The translations under genes were made by a program, and so were the position numbers. A DNA stretch of 64,000 nucleotides from positions 1,437,309 to 1,501,308 of the forward strand of contig BFEA01000126.1 in NCBI GenBank assembly GCA_003427395.1, given 5' to 3'. Origin of the DNA: Chara braunii. Its lineage: Eukaryota > Streptophyta > Charophyceae > Charales > Characeae. Of the stretch, positions 45,807-56,660 are shown one piece after another. The notes beneath the pieces are model-generated. The model ran no database searches and had not been told where the DNA came from. It saw only the letters and a list, made by a program, of their open reading frames with translations. The first letter of the stretch is position 1; every line of letters begins with the position of its first letter.

Positions 45807-47243
45807 TCATAGGCTGGGAAGATGTTTCGGTGTGAAGTCAAACTGGTCGATGAAGTACATCCATCGTCCGATCGTGCTGCTCACTGTATCCTGCGTCTTG
45901 TAGTAAGTAAATGGATTGTTGTCCGTAACCCATGTGAACCTACGACGCCCAAGGAGGAAGTGCCGCCATCGCTTGAGAGCCATGACGAACACGAGTAGCT
46001 CCTTCTTCCTTGCATCATCAAGCGAGTTGATGGGAGGCACTTTGTGGCTGAANNNNNNNNNNNNNNNNNNNNNNNNNNNNNNNNNNNNNNNNNNNNNNNN
46101 NNNNNNNNNNNNNNNNNNNNNNNNNNNNNNNNNNNNNNNNNNNNNNNNNNNNNNNNNNNNNNNNNNNNNNNNNNNNNNNNNNNNNNNNNNNNNNNNNNNN
46201 NNNNNNNNNNNNNNNNNNNNNNNNNNNNNNNNNNNNNNNNNNNNNNNNNNNNNNNNNNNNNNNNNNNNNNNNNNNNNNNNNNNNNNNNNNNNNNNNNNNN
46301 NNNNNNNNNNNNCAATCCTGGAGTATCCGGTGATGAATCGCTGATAGTAGCCCGCCAACCCCATGAATGAACGAACGTCCGTGGTGTTGGTGGGCTCGGG
46401 CCATACTCGTAGGGCCTCGATCTTGTCCGCAAGCGGACGGATGCCTTGCGGCGTCACATAGTGTCCCAAGTACTCCAGCTCCTGCTGTGCGAACTCGCAC
46501 TTGTCGCGGTTTGCTTTGTACTTGGCCTGTCGTAGCCGCTCCAAAATGGTACGCAGGTGTTCCACATGGCCGTCCAGACTTCGGCTGTAAACCAGAATGT
46601 CGTCGAGGTAGATAAGTACGAAACGATCCAGCATGTGTCGGAACTCCGTCGTCATAGCCGCTTGGAAAGTGGCTGGGGCATTCGTAAGGCCAAATGGCAT
46701 GACCAGCCATTCGAAATGCCCATACCGAGTCTTGAACGCAGTCTTGTANNGATCCTCCTTGCGAATCTCGAGTTGGTGGTACCCTGACTTGAGATCCAAC
46801 TTAGAGAAGAACTGGGCGCCGCCCAATCGCTCGAGAAGGTCGTCGATACGTGGGAGAGGGTCGGCGTTTCTGATCGTCTGCGCGTTGAGCTTGCGATAAT
46901 CGATGCACAATCGCAAATCCTTGTTCTTCTTCCGGACGAAGAGAACAGGAGCACCGTATGACGATGAGCTAGGCCGAATCCAGCCTTTCTCCAGAAGGTC
47001 GTCGAGTTGTGCCCGAAGCACACATAACTCTTCCTCGCTCATTCGGTAGATGCAACCGCGTGGAGGTACGGCCCCGTCCTCGAGGATGATCTCGTGGCGG
47101 ATGGGTCGATCCGGTACTACTCCGTGCGGACCTTCGAACACGTCGCTGTACGCGTCGAGAAGCTCGGTGATGCGTGGATCCGAAGGTGAGTCCGTCGATG
47201 AAGCGTCATGGGGCGGGAGGGTGTGGAGAAAACACACCCCCAT
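45807..47243 (-). pseudogene. gypsy reverse transcriptase and RNase H
   Basis: A 478-codon stretch between two in-frame stops. RT motifs are in order: CIDYRKLN (113-120), LDLKSGYHQ (149-157), MPFGLTNAP (182-190) and the catalytic IYLDD (211-215), then the thumb phrase YLGH (258-261). The assembly gap covers residues 311-397, removing the first RNase H Asp. RNase H resumes with KKELLVFVMALKRWRHFLLG, including the catalytic-site Glu, and VTDNNPF (about 439-445). The frame closes at TGA (45807-45809) inside the family's KHLPSL-NR-ADALSR connection, so it is a nonsense mutation and not a natural end. Two ambiguous bases lie at 46749-46750. Confidence 0.93.
46053..46312. other. Assembly gap (260 N)
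   Basis: Undetermined bases inside the retrotransposon, at the RT to RNase H transition. Confidence 0.99.
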
Positions 47244-47273
47244 TTCCTCGATGTCGTCTCTGATGATGGAAAC

Positions 47274-47783
47274 TCACATGCTTGCGGCGGATACCACGTG
47301 GCAGCTGATCGAAGGATGAGGAAGAGGCACCGTGCATGGAGCTAGTACTCCGTTCCGATCACGAATGTGAACGGTGCGGTGGAAGAAGTTCACCGGGTGA
47401 TCCCCGCTTCGCAGCCATGACGTGCCCAAGATCATGTCAAATTTGGTGTCCAGAATGTCAAAGGACACCGCCTCACTTGCGTGAGGGGCAAAGTACACTG
47501 GGACGTTGTCAATGCACCGGTCAATTGACTTGTGCGTGTGACCGTCCGCCAACGTGACTTGCATAGGCTGGGACTTCCTTCGGACGCGTGGGCCAAGGCC
47601 GGCGCGCATCATGAAGTCCTGGCTGATGTAGTTGCGAGATGCTCCGCAATCAATCAAGGCGTTGCAGGTCGCCTCTCCGATGTGAATGCGTACATATAGC
47701 AATGGTGCGTCGATTTCGTCGTACCATTGTGTCTTGAACTCGTGGTTGATCTTCGCAATGTAAGCGTGAAGGTCGACAACCTA
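47274..47783 (-). pseudogene. gypsy aspartic protease
   Basis: A retropepsin-type domain. From the Met at 47702, the active-site loop is LIDCGA (16-21, D-C-G in place of the usual D-S/T-G) and the second conserved hydrophobic-Gly element is MILGTSWL (90-97). The frame continues upstream to an in-frame TAG at 47781-47783, before which AQLQDYLQTAG can be read in the same frame. A TGA at 47274-47276 separates it from RT. Both stops lie within one pol frame and are probably mutational, although the TAG could mark a gag-pol junction. Confidence 0.85.
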
Positions 47784-47849
47784 TACTCCGGCGTCCATCA
47801 ACGGAGCTGGTCCTGCAGTTTGCAAGTAATCCTGCAGTTGTGCCATGAG

Positions 47850-48596
47850 CACATCGCAATGCGGTTTCAACAATCGTCCACTGGAAGTCCGTGAACGTCA
47901 GTGGGTCGAGCACCTCAAGTCTTGACCACGACGATGAATCCCCGACGATAGATGGCGGCGAAGCTGCCGAATCGGTTGCCGATGGTGATGAAACCGTGTA
48001 TGTGGTAGATTGTTGCACGTGGAGCGGTTGGTCCAGCATTGGAACCGAGTGGACATCATAATCCTCGTAAGTGTACCGAGGACTTGCGACATTCGCATCC
48101 TCCCCAGATGTGTAGGAGGGCGCTAGCAAGGCGACCGAATCTGGCGGAGTGGGGGGTGGAGTCGCCTCACCTCCCGCGAAACTCAGTTTCCCGAGTTGAG
48201 CCGAGGCCGCACATCCTCCTTGGCCTGATCCTGGCAAAGAGAGGTCTTGTGCTTGGTGCTGTTGCACCAGTAACAGCAGCCGTAACGGCCGCGGAACTTG
48301 TAATTGGGCTCGGTCAAGCCGAACTTGACCCATGGTGGTGCTGGCTGTCCATTTTCGGCCTGCGATGCTGGTTTCGCCTTCCCATTGTTCCGTGAGCCAG
48401 TCCCGTGAGCCAGTCCCGTGTTGCGGTGTTGCCCTGTGACATGGTGAAAAAACGGTTGATGGCGAGTGTCGGCGCGTCGTCGACGATGAACCGTTTCTTC
48501 CACAGCCATGGCAGTTCCTCCCATGTGATCTTGTCCTTCAAGTCTGGTACGTCGACGCCGTGAGAGGTTGCCAGGTGGGTCAACCAGATCTAGCAT
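47850..48596 (-). pseudogene. gypsy gag remnant with zinc knuckle
   Basis: A CX2CX4HX4C zinc knuckle, CYWCNSTKHKTSLC, is present in the pol frame. Counting from the Met at 48596, its residues are C108, C111, H116 and C121. An upstream gag phrase, ITWEELPWLWKKRF, reads in another frame. A 14-bp tandem duplication (GAGCCAGTCCCGTG, about 48395-48425) lies between them. Downstream the coding sense moves to a third frame (about 47880-48230) before returning to the pol frame, so at least two frameshifts are inferred. Gag binds and packages element RNA; most of its N-terminus is absent. Confidence 0.75.
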
Positions 48597-48631
48597 CCGC
48601 CCTTTGAGTTCATGAACAGGGCGATGTCGGC

Positions 48632-48657
48632 GCGAATACCCTTACAAGGGTATCTGC
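48632..48657 (+). repeat. Family F hairpin, locus 4
   Basis: GCGAATACCCTT pairs with AAGGGTATCTGC across loop AC, with one G.U pair and one A-C mismatch. Flanked by GTCGGC upstream and CCTGGTTTTTG downstream, as at 31884-31926. Confidence 0.7.
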
Positions 48658-49949
48658 CCTGGTTTTTGCAAGTGACAGGGAGGCTCGGCTAGCCTGAATT
48701 TTGAGTGCCCGTGCGGGGAAATGCGATGGTCGTCCGCACGCAGGCAAAGGTCTGCCTTGTCCCGGTAGGGAGTATGTGGGCGTGCAATTTTGAGGCGCGC
48801 GTGTGATTTTTTCTGGTCGAAATAGGCGGTCGGGGTAGCCGACCGACGCGGACCATGTTAAGGAATTGATTAGGGAATAAAAGTTCGTCATGGGCGACAC
48901 GTGCCGCCGACAGTGGGGCGGGGCACGCGAGGCAGCCATGCCGCTGCCTGGGTGGGCCGGCGCGGGGGCCTAGGCTGTTTTTTCCTGGGCCTAGGCATGG
49001 CGCCGCATCACTTCATATTGGAGTCCGCCCTCACTTACCTCAGGCTTGGGCATAGCCCTATAGGTTACGGTGTCGGATTACCGCTACAGAGGTTCAAGGA
49101 TCGAGGCTGGCGGGCGTCGGCGTAGCAGCGGCGGAGCGTTACGGAGGAAGTTTGAGGGGGTTGAGGGCCCGACAAGGCTATTCCCTTTTGGTTTTGCTAG
49201 TTGGCGCGGCGGCGGGCCCGACCCACGTGACCGGCAAGGTACCCGCGGCTCCGCCCTTTGTTTGGGGCACGTGTATATATGTGGGTTATGTAAGGTTATA
49301 ATGTTTCTATTTTTATTTTTGTATTAGTTGTAATTTTTATTTGGTTTAGGGGCGTGGTATCGTGGCGGTGGTTTGGGTCCGAGAGTCTGGCCAGCGGGTA
49401 CGCCCTCGGACTGCCAAGGCATCGGCGGAGTAGCCTTGGCGTTCCCGTAGGGGTGCCGTCTGGCCAAGGTCCGTCGGGGCGTACGCTGAGCTGGGAGTGA
49501 AGGCAAGAGGTGGCCCGGACACCCCGTCCTGGGTGAAGCGATGACATAGGGTGGGTGTGTTTGTCTGAACCCGGCCTCGGAAAAGGGCTAGGTTCATGTG
49601 AAGAAACCCGTAAAGAGGGGGTTGGCGTGGCCCCTGCGCAAGGACGGCACACGTAAACGGAAGGTAGCAGGGGCCGAGCGTTGCTGCTACTGCGATTTGC
49701 AGCGCGCGTTAGGCCACACGCCTGAATCCTGCGGTCAAGAGCAAGGGGGCTGTTTGGGTTCGTGGGTTGCCCCAGGGCCTCATTGCCAAGCGGTGGCTGA
49801 GGCCAGGTTTGAATCGGGCCCCGGAATAAGGCTAGATCCTCGAAATAGAGGAAAGAGGTTGGATCCTCCGAGGACGGCCGGATCTTCCGAGGATCGGTGC
49901 GGCGTGCTGACAAGGCAAAGATAAAGATCGAGGGCGGGCTCGAAAACGC

Positions 49950-50000
49950 TCGCTACAGGGGAAAGACTTGCTACAGGCGGGAGGGGTTGCTACACTGCGA
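49950..50000 (+). repeat. Short tandem GCTACA units
   Basis: Three units of about 21 bases, each ending in (T/C)GCTACA with a GGGGAAAGACT- or GGCGGGAGGGG-type filler. Confidence 0.55.
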
Positions 50001-50969
50001 AGAATCACGTGGCCCCTATGTGGGGGTGACGTACGGAAAAGGGTCCGGGAATGAACCCGGATGCGAATTGGGCCAGGGGCGTGAGAAGTAGAAAGGGAAA
50101 AGGGAAGGGGTGAAAAGGGCGAGGGGCCTTCGGGACTGCGGCGGGAAATTGCCCTGGCCGAGTCCTTCGGGGCACGTGTGAAAATTGGAACGATACAGAG
50201 GAGATCCGCACGACCGATTGTGGGGGGGGGTGCGCAAAGGCTCGAAGCGAATCCGGGCACAAGTCGCGCTAGGTACGTGCGGAAGGGATAAAACGAGGGC
50301 GGAGTGGCGCCAAAGCCGCCCGAATTTCGCAAGGGCCGATGGCCAAGGGGCGGACCGACGAGCTCCAAAGTATAAATTGAGGGGCAACGCCCGACCATTT
50401 GTCGGTATCTGCGGAAGCCATGCAAGAGTGCTGCCCCAGTGCCCAGTGTGATGAGGTTTGCAGCATGCCCGAAGATCGAAGCGGGCTGAGAGAGCGGCTG
50501 GTGGCAGGGCAGGGACCAGCGGGCGGCGTGGCGCTGTACGACAGTGAAGGCAAGGGGGGGGGCGTGCTGAACGAACCTGGACGGGGGTCACGCCAGGTGC
50601 ATTCGGAGATAGCGGGGAGGACTGGGTATGGCGCAGGGGAGAGTGCAGAGTGTGCCCGCTCGTTAGCGGTTTTGGGCAAAGAGAGAGCGGTTCCTAGGGT
50701 TTTGACCCCCGGGGAATCCGACTGTGAAGTCAGAGTTGGCAAAAAGATGGTGGGTCAGAAGCTATAAGAAGAGGGATGTGCGAGAAGTTAGAACAGTGAG
50801 GAGGAGAGAGCTTTCTTGCGTGGCTAAGAGGTGATTCGGGTGAGGGAAGAGTCGACGTCGAGGTTTAAACGAGGGTGAGGTCCGCTAAGATGGCCGATTG
50901 ACCAACTGACTAACAGGAAGGGAGCGTGGGTTGTGGCAGCAGTGTGGAAAGACTGGGTTTTCGAGAGTA

Positions 50970-51165
50970 CTAATCTATCTCTCCGCGTTCTAGCGGGAGG
51001 TTCACTCTATCTTACCTACCCTATCAGTGGGGATAGCATATGGTCAGCCGGGCGGTAGGGGATTTGCCTATTTAACCCACGGGTGGGCCGCGGAGCGCTA
51101 AGGAGAGGACTCGGGAGTGGCAGACGTATCTTCCCGAGTTCTAGCGGGAGGGTCATCCGAAGCTT
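50970..51165 (+). repeat. Family G-like modules within D/E copy 2
   Basis: Two phrases, CGTTCTAGCGGGAGGTTCA and GAGTTCTAGCGGGAGGGTCA (near 50988 and 51139), each followed about 20 bases on by CTTACCTACC- or CTTGCCTGCC-type words. They match the module at 7.4-9.4 kb. Confidence 0.55.
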
Positions 51166-52675
51166 GCCTGCCTTAGGGCCGGCCTCGTGGTGGAGACGAG
51201 CGCTGAGAGACAGCACTGCAGTGTAGCGCGCTGCTTGAAGGGCGACCGTCAAGCTCACTCTAAGCAGGCTAGGGCGGGCTGCGGTTACGGGAACCACCTA
51301 ATGTATCGCGCTGAGAAGGCGGGCCTCGCTGGGCATGCCGGCAGCTCGGAAGTAGGCTGTGTGGTCAGTGAGTGGCAATGTGCATGAACGAATTGGCGAA
51401 GGTTGGTGAATTGGGGGCGGGAAGAAAAGGCGGGTAGAGAGGGGACACTGAAGAAGGTGGAAGTCCTGTCGACCGCCGGATGCTGCTGTGCAACAGGCGG
51501 TTGTACGGGAAGGGGATTCGCAGTTATATGGGGCTCGTAGGTGGGGCGTTATCACGCGGCTTGCGGTTCACACCAGCCGGCTGCAGCCATTGCCGGATTG
51601 CTAGCTAAAACGGGTGTCTACGATTTCGCTGACGAGGAAGGGGGGTACCGCAGTCCTACCTGTTAACTTTCGTGAGCTGCCGCCAGAGTCTCTATGCCCA
51701 CAGATGGTATCTTAGTTGCTGCCTCTCCCCACGGTGCCAGGCTGCTACGTCACTTGTGTGCAGCGGCTAGCGCACGGTATTTCCTGCGGGACAGCTGCGG
51801 TGTTCCCTGATTGCTCATTCGCTGCACGCCGGCTGCAGGAGCCAGGCCTAGTTGTCGGCCGGTGCGTCACCCATCCTGCGGAAGCAGAGTAGCTAGGGGA
51901 CAGTCGTAGAGCGTGCTGCAGGCGGTAACACTACTTCAAGTTGCTGATCTGTTGCGGGTTACTTTAGGACCTGCTAACTCCGTCGGGCTGTGTTTAGATG
52001 CTTGCCCCGGCCATGTCTCAGCGGCAGAAGGGGCTACGTTGGCTGGAAGGCTACTGTTCTATTGCGGGTACGGGTGCGCGAACTACCATATGCTCACGGC
52101 ACGGCCTATTGCCAGGCCTTCGAAGGCTCGCTACGGCCCACTCCGCCAATTGGTTCCTACCTTGGTGATGACTGTGTGCCTCGTTGTTTGGGCTACGCCC
52201 CTTGTTATGACCCCGACCAGACTATTGCAAGCTGTTGCGCAGTTTCGGGTTACGGCCGTCTTGAGAATCATACGGCTGCAGCTCAGCCTTGGGAGGCAGA
52301 CATGTGGCGTTAGCAAGAGGGGTGGACGGTGAGGGAGGCTGCTGGTGCGGTTCGGAATGGTGATGCAAGGGGTTAGCGTCGCGGCTTGAGGACTCGTTAG
52401 AGGGGAGTTGTTCAGCAGTGTGACATCGGCTCGATCAAGCTACTGTTATTTTGGTCGTCATTGTGGGACTCTCAGGCGTTGAAGACTCGAAGACCCTCCC
52501 GCGCGAGTCTGGGTGTGTCCTTCCTCAGTCTGAGAGTCTTACTCCTTCTCATCCTGTCTTTCTTACTCCAAGTCTGGTCCTTTGGCTCTGAGAGGAAGGC
52601 GGCAGGCGGGTGTGTGGCCCATAACCCGCGCCAAGGCCTTTGTGGGAGGTCGCCCCACCGATTGCGGAAGCTCTG

Positions 52676-52698
52676 CCGGGACTCAAGCGGAGTCCTGG
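52676..52698 (+). other. D/E leader hairpin, copy 2
   Basis: CCGGGACTC, loop AAGCG, GAGTCCTGG: nine pairs with one G.U. Compensated relative to copy 1 (A-T to G-C within the stem). Confidence 0.75.
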
Positions 52699-52989
52699 AG
52701 GCAGGGAACTGAGTGGTAATCCCTTGACCCCCTCTATAAACCCAACTATAGCCCCTACTTGTACACCTCTCTATGTTTGACTGAGTGGATTGTGTCGACC
52801 CTGTACTTGGTTTTGAGCTTGACTTTCAGGACATAAGTCAGATTGAAGTAAAGGAATGTATGGGCAAATCTTAGTTTCAGTTTGTTGATTGCCTGAAAGC
52901 AGATTGTGAATGAAATGGGTTGCATCTGGGGGAAGGTTGGGAGGAAGGCAGTATTGTATGCCGTCTGGTTGGGTCATTGAGGCTAAGAG

Positions 52990-53930
52990 GTCCCCATAAG
53001 TTTGGGGAAGCCCAGCGTTTTGTTCATTTTCGGATTGCATGGAGCCTCAGGTCGCTCTATAAGCTTAGGTAGCCTGAAGCCCTAGAGGCTGGGATGTCCC
53101 CATAAGTTTGGGGAGACCCAGTGCTGTGAACTGTATGGAGAGTCATGACGCTCTATAAGTTTAGGTGACCTGACTGCTCTGACTTGTGAGGGTTTGACTG
53201 TGGGTGACTTTCAGGGACCCAAGGCGCTCTATAAGTTTAGGTAGCTTGGGTTGCCTTGTCTTACTTGGGGTTTCTTCAGTTTCTTTGGTTCCGAACGAGG
53301 AGGTATGAGCCGCTCTATAAGTTTAGGTGGTTCGACCCTTCTCCTGTTTTATTCTGAGGGATCAAGTTTGGTAGGGGACAGGCCGCTCTATAAGTTTAGG
53401 TGGCCTGGCCTACTGCCCCGCACAGACTGGATCAGGGAGAAACGAAATTGGCAGAGGATCAGACCGCTCTATAAGTTTAGGTAGTCTGACCCAATGCCTC
53501 GCACATGCGGGAACCCAAAGGATATAACTTGATTATACTATATTACTATGCTATGGAGAATAGACTAGAAGAACGCTCCATAAGTTTAGGTAGTCTGGCT
53601 ATAGCTTATCACAACTGGAGAAAGTACAATTGAAGAGGTATAACTGAAGGTAAACTTGGGCAGGCTGAGCAATGTTCTAAGTTGAGCGGCTCAACCCTGC
53701 GTCCCTTTTGAAGACCAAGTTCAGATAGATATATATAACTTGGCTATTTAAACAGTTCAGGGTGACTAGAGTGGTCTAGTCATACGCCCAAAGAAGAGGG
53801 AAGTAGTTGTGCCCTCTGTTTGTGTATACCTGGCCAAGTCAGAACGCTCTACAGGTTTAGGTATTCTGACTTTGGGCCTGGCTAAGTTGGGCGCGCTCTG
53901 TAAGTTCAGTTGGCCTGACCTATGCCTTAT
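52990..53930 (+). repeat. Constant-loop hairpin array, copy 2
   Basis: Ten or eleven units carry the apex CGCTCTATAAGTTTAGGT or CCCCATAAGTTTGGGG. Stems: CTGGG/CCCAG (53089-53121); AGTCA/TGACT (53141-53175); ACCCAAG/CTTGGGT (53217-53251); GAGCC/GGTTC (53307-53333); CAGGCC/GGCCTG (53379-53407); TCAGAC/GTCTGA (53459-53489); AGACTA/TAGTCT (53562-53596); AAGTCAGAA/TTCTGACTT (53836-53872). Units are separated by 50-150 bp of non-coding sequence. Function unknown. Confidence 0.8.
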
Positions 53931-54029
53931 GTAAGTTGGGTATAATGGGATAACTCAAAGAGGGAGCATGAACTATTGTTTGTTAAAAGGCTTGGGATTG
54001 GTGAGAGTACTTACCTTTGTGGTTTGGCC

Positions 54030-54720
54030 TGCATGTTGTCGAGCGCATCGGTCCGGCACCGCACGCGACAGCGAGGGACCGTCCCGGCCGCGTCACGCAG
54101 GAGTTGGACCAACCTCGTCACGAACACATAAGTGGAGCCTCCTTAGGCCGCTCCGGCCGAGTGTGCCAGCCATACCTCTCGCGAGCCCCTACAACAGGAT
54201 AGGGCCTACGCGAGGCACAACTTACCTCCACCTTACGGGAGCTGTCACCTCCCTTCGGTGGGCGTATCCCCGTCGAGCTACCAGTCCACAGTACGAAAGC
54301 TACTCAGTTGCAATCGCAGAGGTGGACCAACCGAGGGCGTTTCTCGTTCGCTGTAGCATAGGGGGTACGCGCGGTAATACGTCTATCGGACCCGCACGCA
54401 AGCCGACACCTTGGGGGCCTGAAGTCCCATGCGCAGTCCGTCGTCGGTCGACTAGGATGCATCCCACACACCACGCGCACACCACTCTAACAACCACAAG
54501 ACAACAACACACGCACATACACACGAAACGACACAACACAAACAACGCGACAACGCTCCTAGCCCTTCGGTAGCCAAACCATAACTTTCTGATGTGGAAA
54601 TCGGATAGGCGTCGCGCGCGAGACTTAATATAAAACTGCACGGACACAGGGGCCTACTCATATCGACTCGCAATGCAGGCGTACACAAGCAGTTGCAATG
54701 ATGGCATACGATGTAGTACC
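54030..54720 (+). repeat. Dispersed repeat family C, copy 3
   Basis: The most complete copy. It begins at about TGTCGAGCGCATCGGTCC and ends near CATCATTGCAACTGC read on the minus strand. Contains AACTTACCTCC (54219-54229). Non-coding; frames over it are short and overlapping. Confidence 0.75.
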
Positions 54721-54867
54721 CATACTCGCGCGGTCCTCGTTAATCTCGAGGGTCGCATTCGACAAGTGTCGGCTGACACGCGCCTTGACGGTTAATCTCT
54801 CAACGCTGGACAACCGCCAAGTGTGGTTGGAGACCACACACCCTCTTCTGCACTCTGTGCAGAGCGG

Positions 54868-55032
54868 GTAAAAAGAGTTTGGTATCCCCCTTTATTTATC
54901 TGAAACGTTGAGGACACGCCTCACTCAGACCAGAGAAAGAGAGCGGGGTTTGGTATCCCCCCGGTTGCTTGAGAAGTTGAGGAGACGTCTCACTCAGGTC
55001 GGAGAATAAAAAAAGGGTTTGGTATGCCTCAC
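54868..55032 (-). repeat. 70-bp tandem repeat, reversed copy
   Basis: GGTATCCCC words at 54881, 54952 and 55021 (the last GGTATGCC) with CACTCAG and GAGAAGTTGAGGAGAC interiors. This is the reverse complement of the array at 26562-26745. Confidence 0.75.
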
Positions 55033-55034
55033 CC

Positions 55035-55975
55035 CTGATACTGCTGACAACGAGTGTCCACAATGCTAACATTAAATTGATAGTATTCCTGATGTCACTA
55101 TTAGAAATGGGAGACAAGGTAACTTCTCCACTGAAAAGGTTAAAGAGAGATTTAGATTTCAAGACAATAAAAAGTCAAGGCCAAATTGCAGATGAAAAAA
55201 CTGAGAAGTAATCCTTCTAAAGTTTTATTTGGTGGCCAGTGGTCTGGTTCACGCGGAACCCACATCCCTGCTCTCAAGGTATTCAAACTTTTGAGCCAGG
55301 GATGCTATGAGATATTGAATGGACTGAGAAATTAAGAAAAGGGAGGACTCAGAAGTTCAAGGAAAGGACCTCGTGCTTATGTAAGATGCAAAAGATAATC
55401 ATGGACTTTATCTGAAGTAGAGTGAGAAGGAGGTAAACGCAGCAGAGAGTGCAACTATTAAGCTGGGGCAGAGACGGAGCCACGCATGATGGAATAAATG
55501 GGGAAGGTACGGGCACTAACGCCTTGCTTGCCACGGGGGTGGTAGGTGCTCTAAGGGAGTATGGAGGGAGGAAGTGTCGAGAGCGTCTTAGCGCGCGTCG
55601 TATTTCTTCTGATAGTGTTCGATCCTCGTTGGGGACGGAGTTTTTTCGTACCACCCAGGGAATCACGGGCATGGGTAGGCCCTTGAATAGGTCTTATACT
55701 CGTACCTCTCTTCTTCCTCCTCCTCCGAGTTGACGTGTCATCTGGCACGTGGCACTGACTCCTCTGAAGCCTTCCCTCCTCTTTCACCTCTCCCTCTCCT
55801 ATGTCACCGACATGCCTCAGGCATGGCACAAGAGAAGGTTACGATTAAGAGGAAGGTGCGTTGCAAAAGAGAAAGTTCTAACGCAAGGCCGCTATGAGGG
55901 CTTCACCGCAAATTGTTGTGAGAATGAGTGAGTGCACCACCGATTCTCGTTGTTTTATACTGGTTGTCTACTCTG
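55035..55975. other. Unassigned segment
   Basis: No gene or repeat copy recognised. Confidence 0.3.
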
Positions 55976-55980
55976 TTTTG

Positions 55981-56044
55981 GCCCAGCGGGGACACTGGGC
56001 GGGGGGTTGGTATCATGTCGGAGGGCCCAACATTCAGGCCCTCC
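55981..56044 (+). other. Pair of adjacent hairpins
   Basis: GCCCAG/CTGGGC (55981-55986 with 55995-56000) and GGAGGGCC/GGCCCTCC (56020-56027 with 56037-56044), both perfect. Stem wording resembles the hairpins of the probable gypsy LTR at 43944-44004. Confidence 0.5.
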
Positions 56045-56389
56045 GTGGTGTGTCAATTTCCCACACAGGTTCGGGGGCTGCCTCGCGTTGTTAATCGGCA
56101 AGAGGTCGCGCTATGGGTCAAAGAAGGGTATAGTGTCCGACAGTTGTTAGCCATGTTACATAACTCGGGGTTTAAGGGGATGCAAATGTGTGACAATCAA
56201 TTTATTTACTTTTGTTTTGCTTTATTAGATCAATTAGCCCTGACCCTTCCGTGGCCAATCATGGTAAGACCCTACCACTATTTATTTTTTTTGTGTGCGA
56301 CTCGATTAACCTCGACAAATAAATAAAATAATAATAATGGTGATAAATAGGCTGGCATTCGTGGCGGCGAGACCGACATTGGCTTGGCC

Positions 56390-56660
56390 TGGATCTAGAC
56401 TAGAGGGCATCCGCCGGGTCTTTGTTTGTGCTGCCAGGTCTGAAAACCAGCTCCACCAACAAGACTATCGGATTTGGAATTTGTGCATACGGTAGTACCA
56501 CAAGGCCTGGTTTACCTAGGCAGTACCATCCCCGTTTTCCATAGACACTCGCGATTCTGGGCATCGACATGCGAGCCAACTGTCGGCCCAGGGAAGTTGC
56601 CACCTGGCGGTTACAAGAACGGGGTTCTTGACTTTTTCCCTCAAGGAGTTGGACACAAAC
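56390..56660 (+). repeat. SINE-like repeat S3, lacking the tRNA head
   Basis: Matches the body of S1 (about 27910-28100). Shared words are TGCTGCCAGGTCTGAAAAC-like, CTGTCGGCCCAGGGAA and CCACCTGGCGGTTA. The A- and B-box region is not present upstream, so it is probably 5' truncated. Confidence 0.6.

Larger units (their letters stand above)
44140..48600 (-). mobile_element. Decayed Ty3/gypsy retrotransposon with chromodomain-like tail
   Basis: The order on the minus strand is gag remnant, protease, reverse transcriptase, RNase H, integrase and a chromodomain-like C-terminus, the Ty3/gypsy (Metaviridae) order. The pol domains lie in a single frame interrupted by stops at 47781, 47274, 45807, 45477 and 45246. 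The gag part shows frame changes. A 260-base assembly gap removes the RT-RNase H junction. The 5' part of gag and the 5' LTR are missing, and at about 48600 the sequence passes into D/E copy 2. The copy cannot encode a functional polyprotein. Confidence 0.9.
48610..54030 (+). repeat. Long non-coding repeat D/E, copy 2
   Basis: Begins with the family F hairpin beside the gypsy gag remnant. It shares with copy 1 the block around 48770-48860 (GTGGGCGTGCAA, GAGGCGCGCGTG), the tRNA-like stretch (about 49050-49110), GGGCCCGAC-GGCTAT and GGTTTTGC words, the leader (52455-52720) and the hairpin array (52990-53930). The interior 49.3-52.4 kb is GC-rich and diverged. It ends near GAGAGTACTTACCTTTGTGG (53999-54018), where family C begins. 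No gene is supported; the 150-205-codon frames overlap on both strands and reflect GC content. Confidence 0.65.

Noticed and set aside
49296-50742. Several 150-205-codon frames on both strands in the GC-rich part of D/E copy 2
   Set aside because: They overlap in multiple frames, are Pro/Ser/Arg-rich as GC content predicts, and have no counterpart in D/E copy 1.
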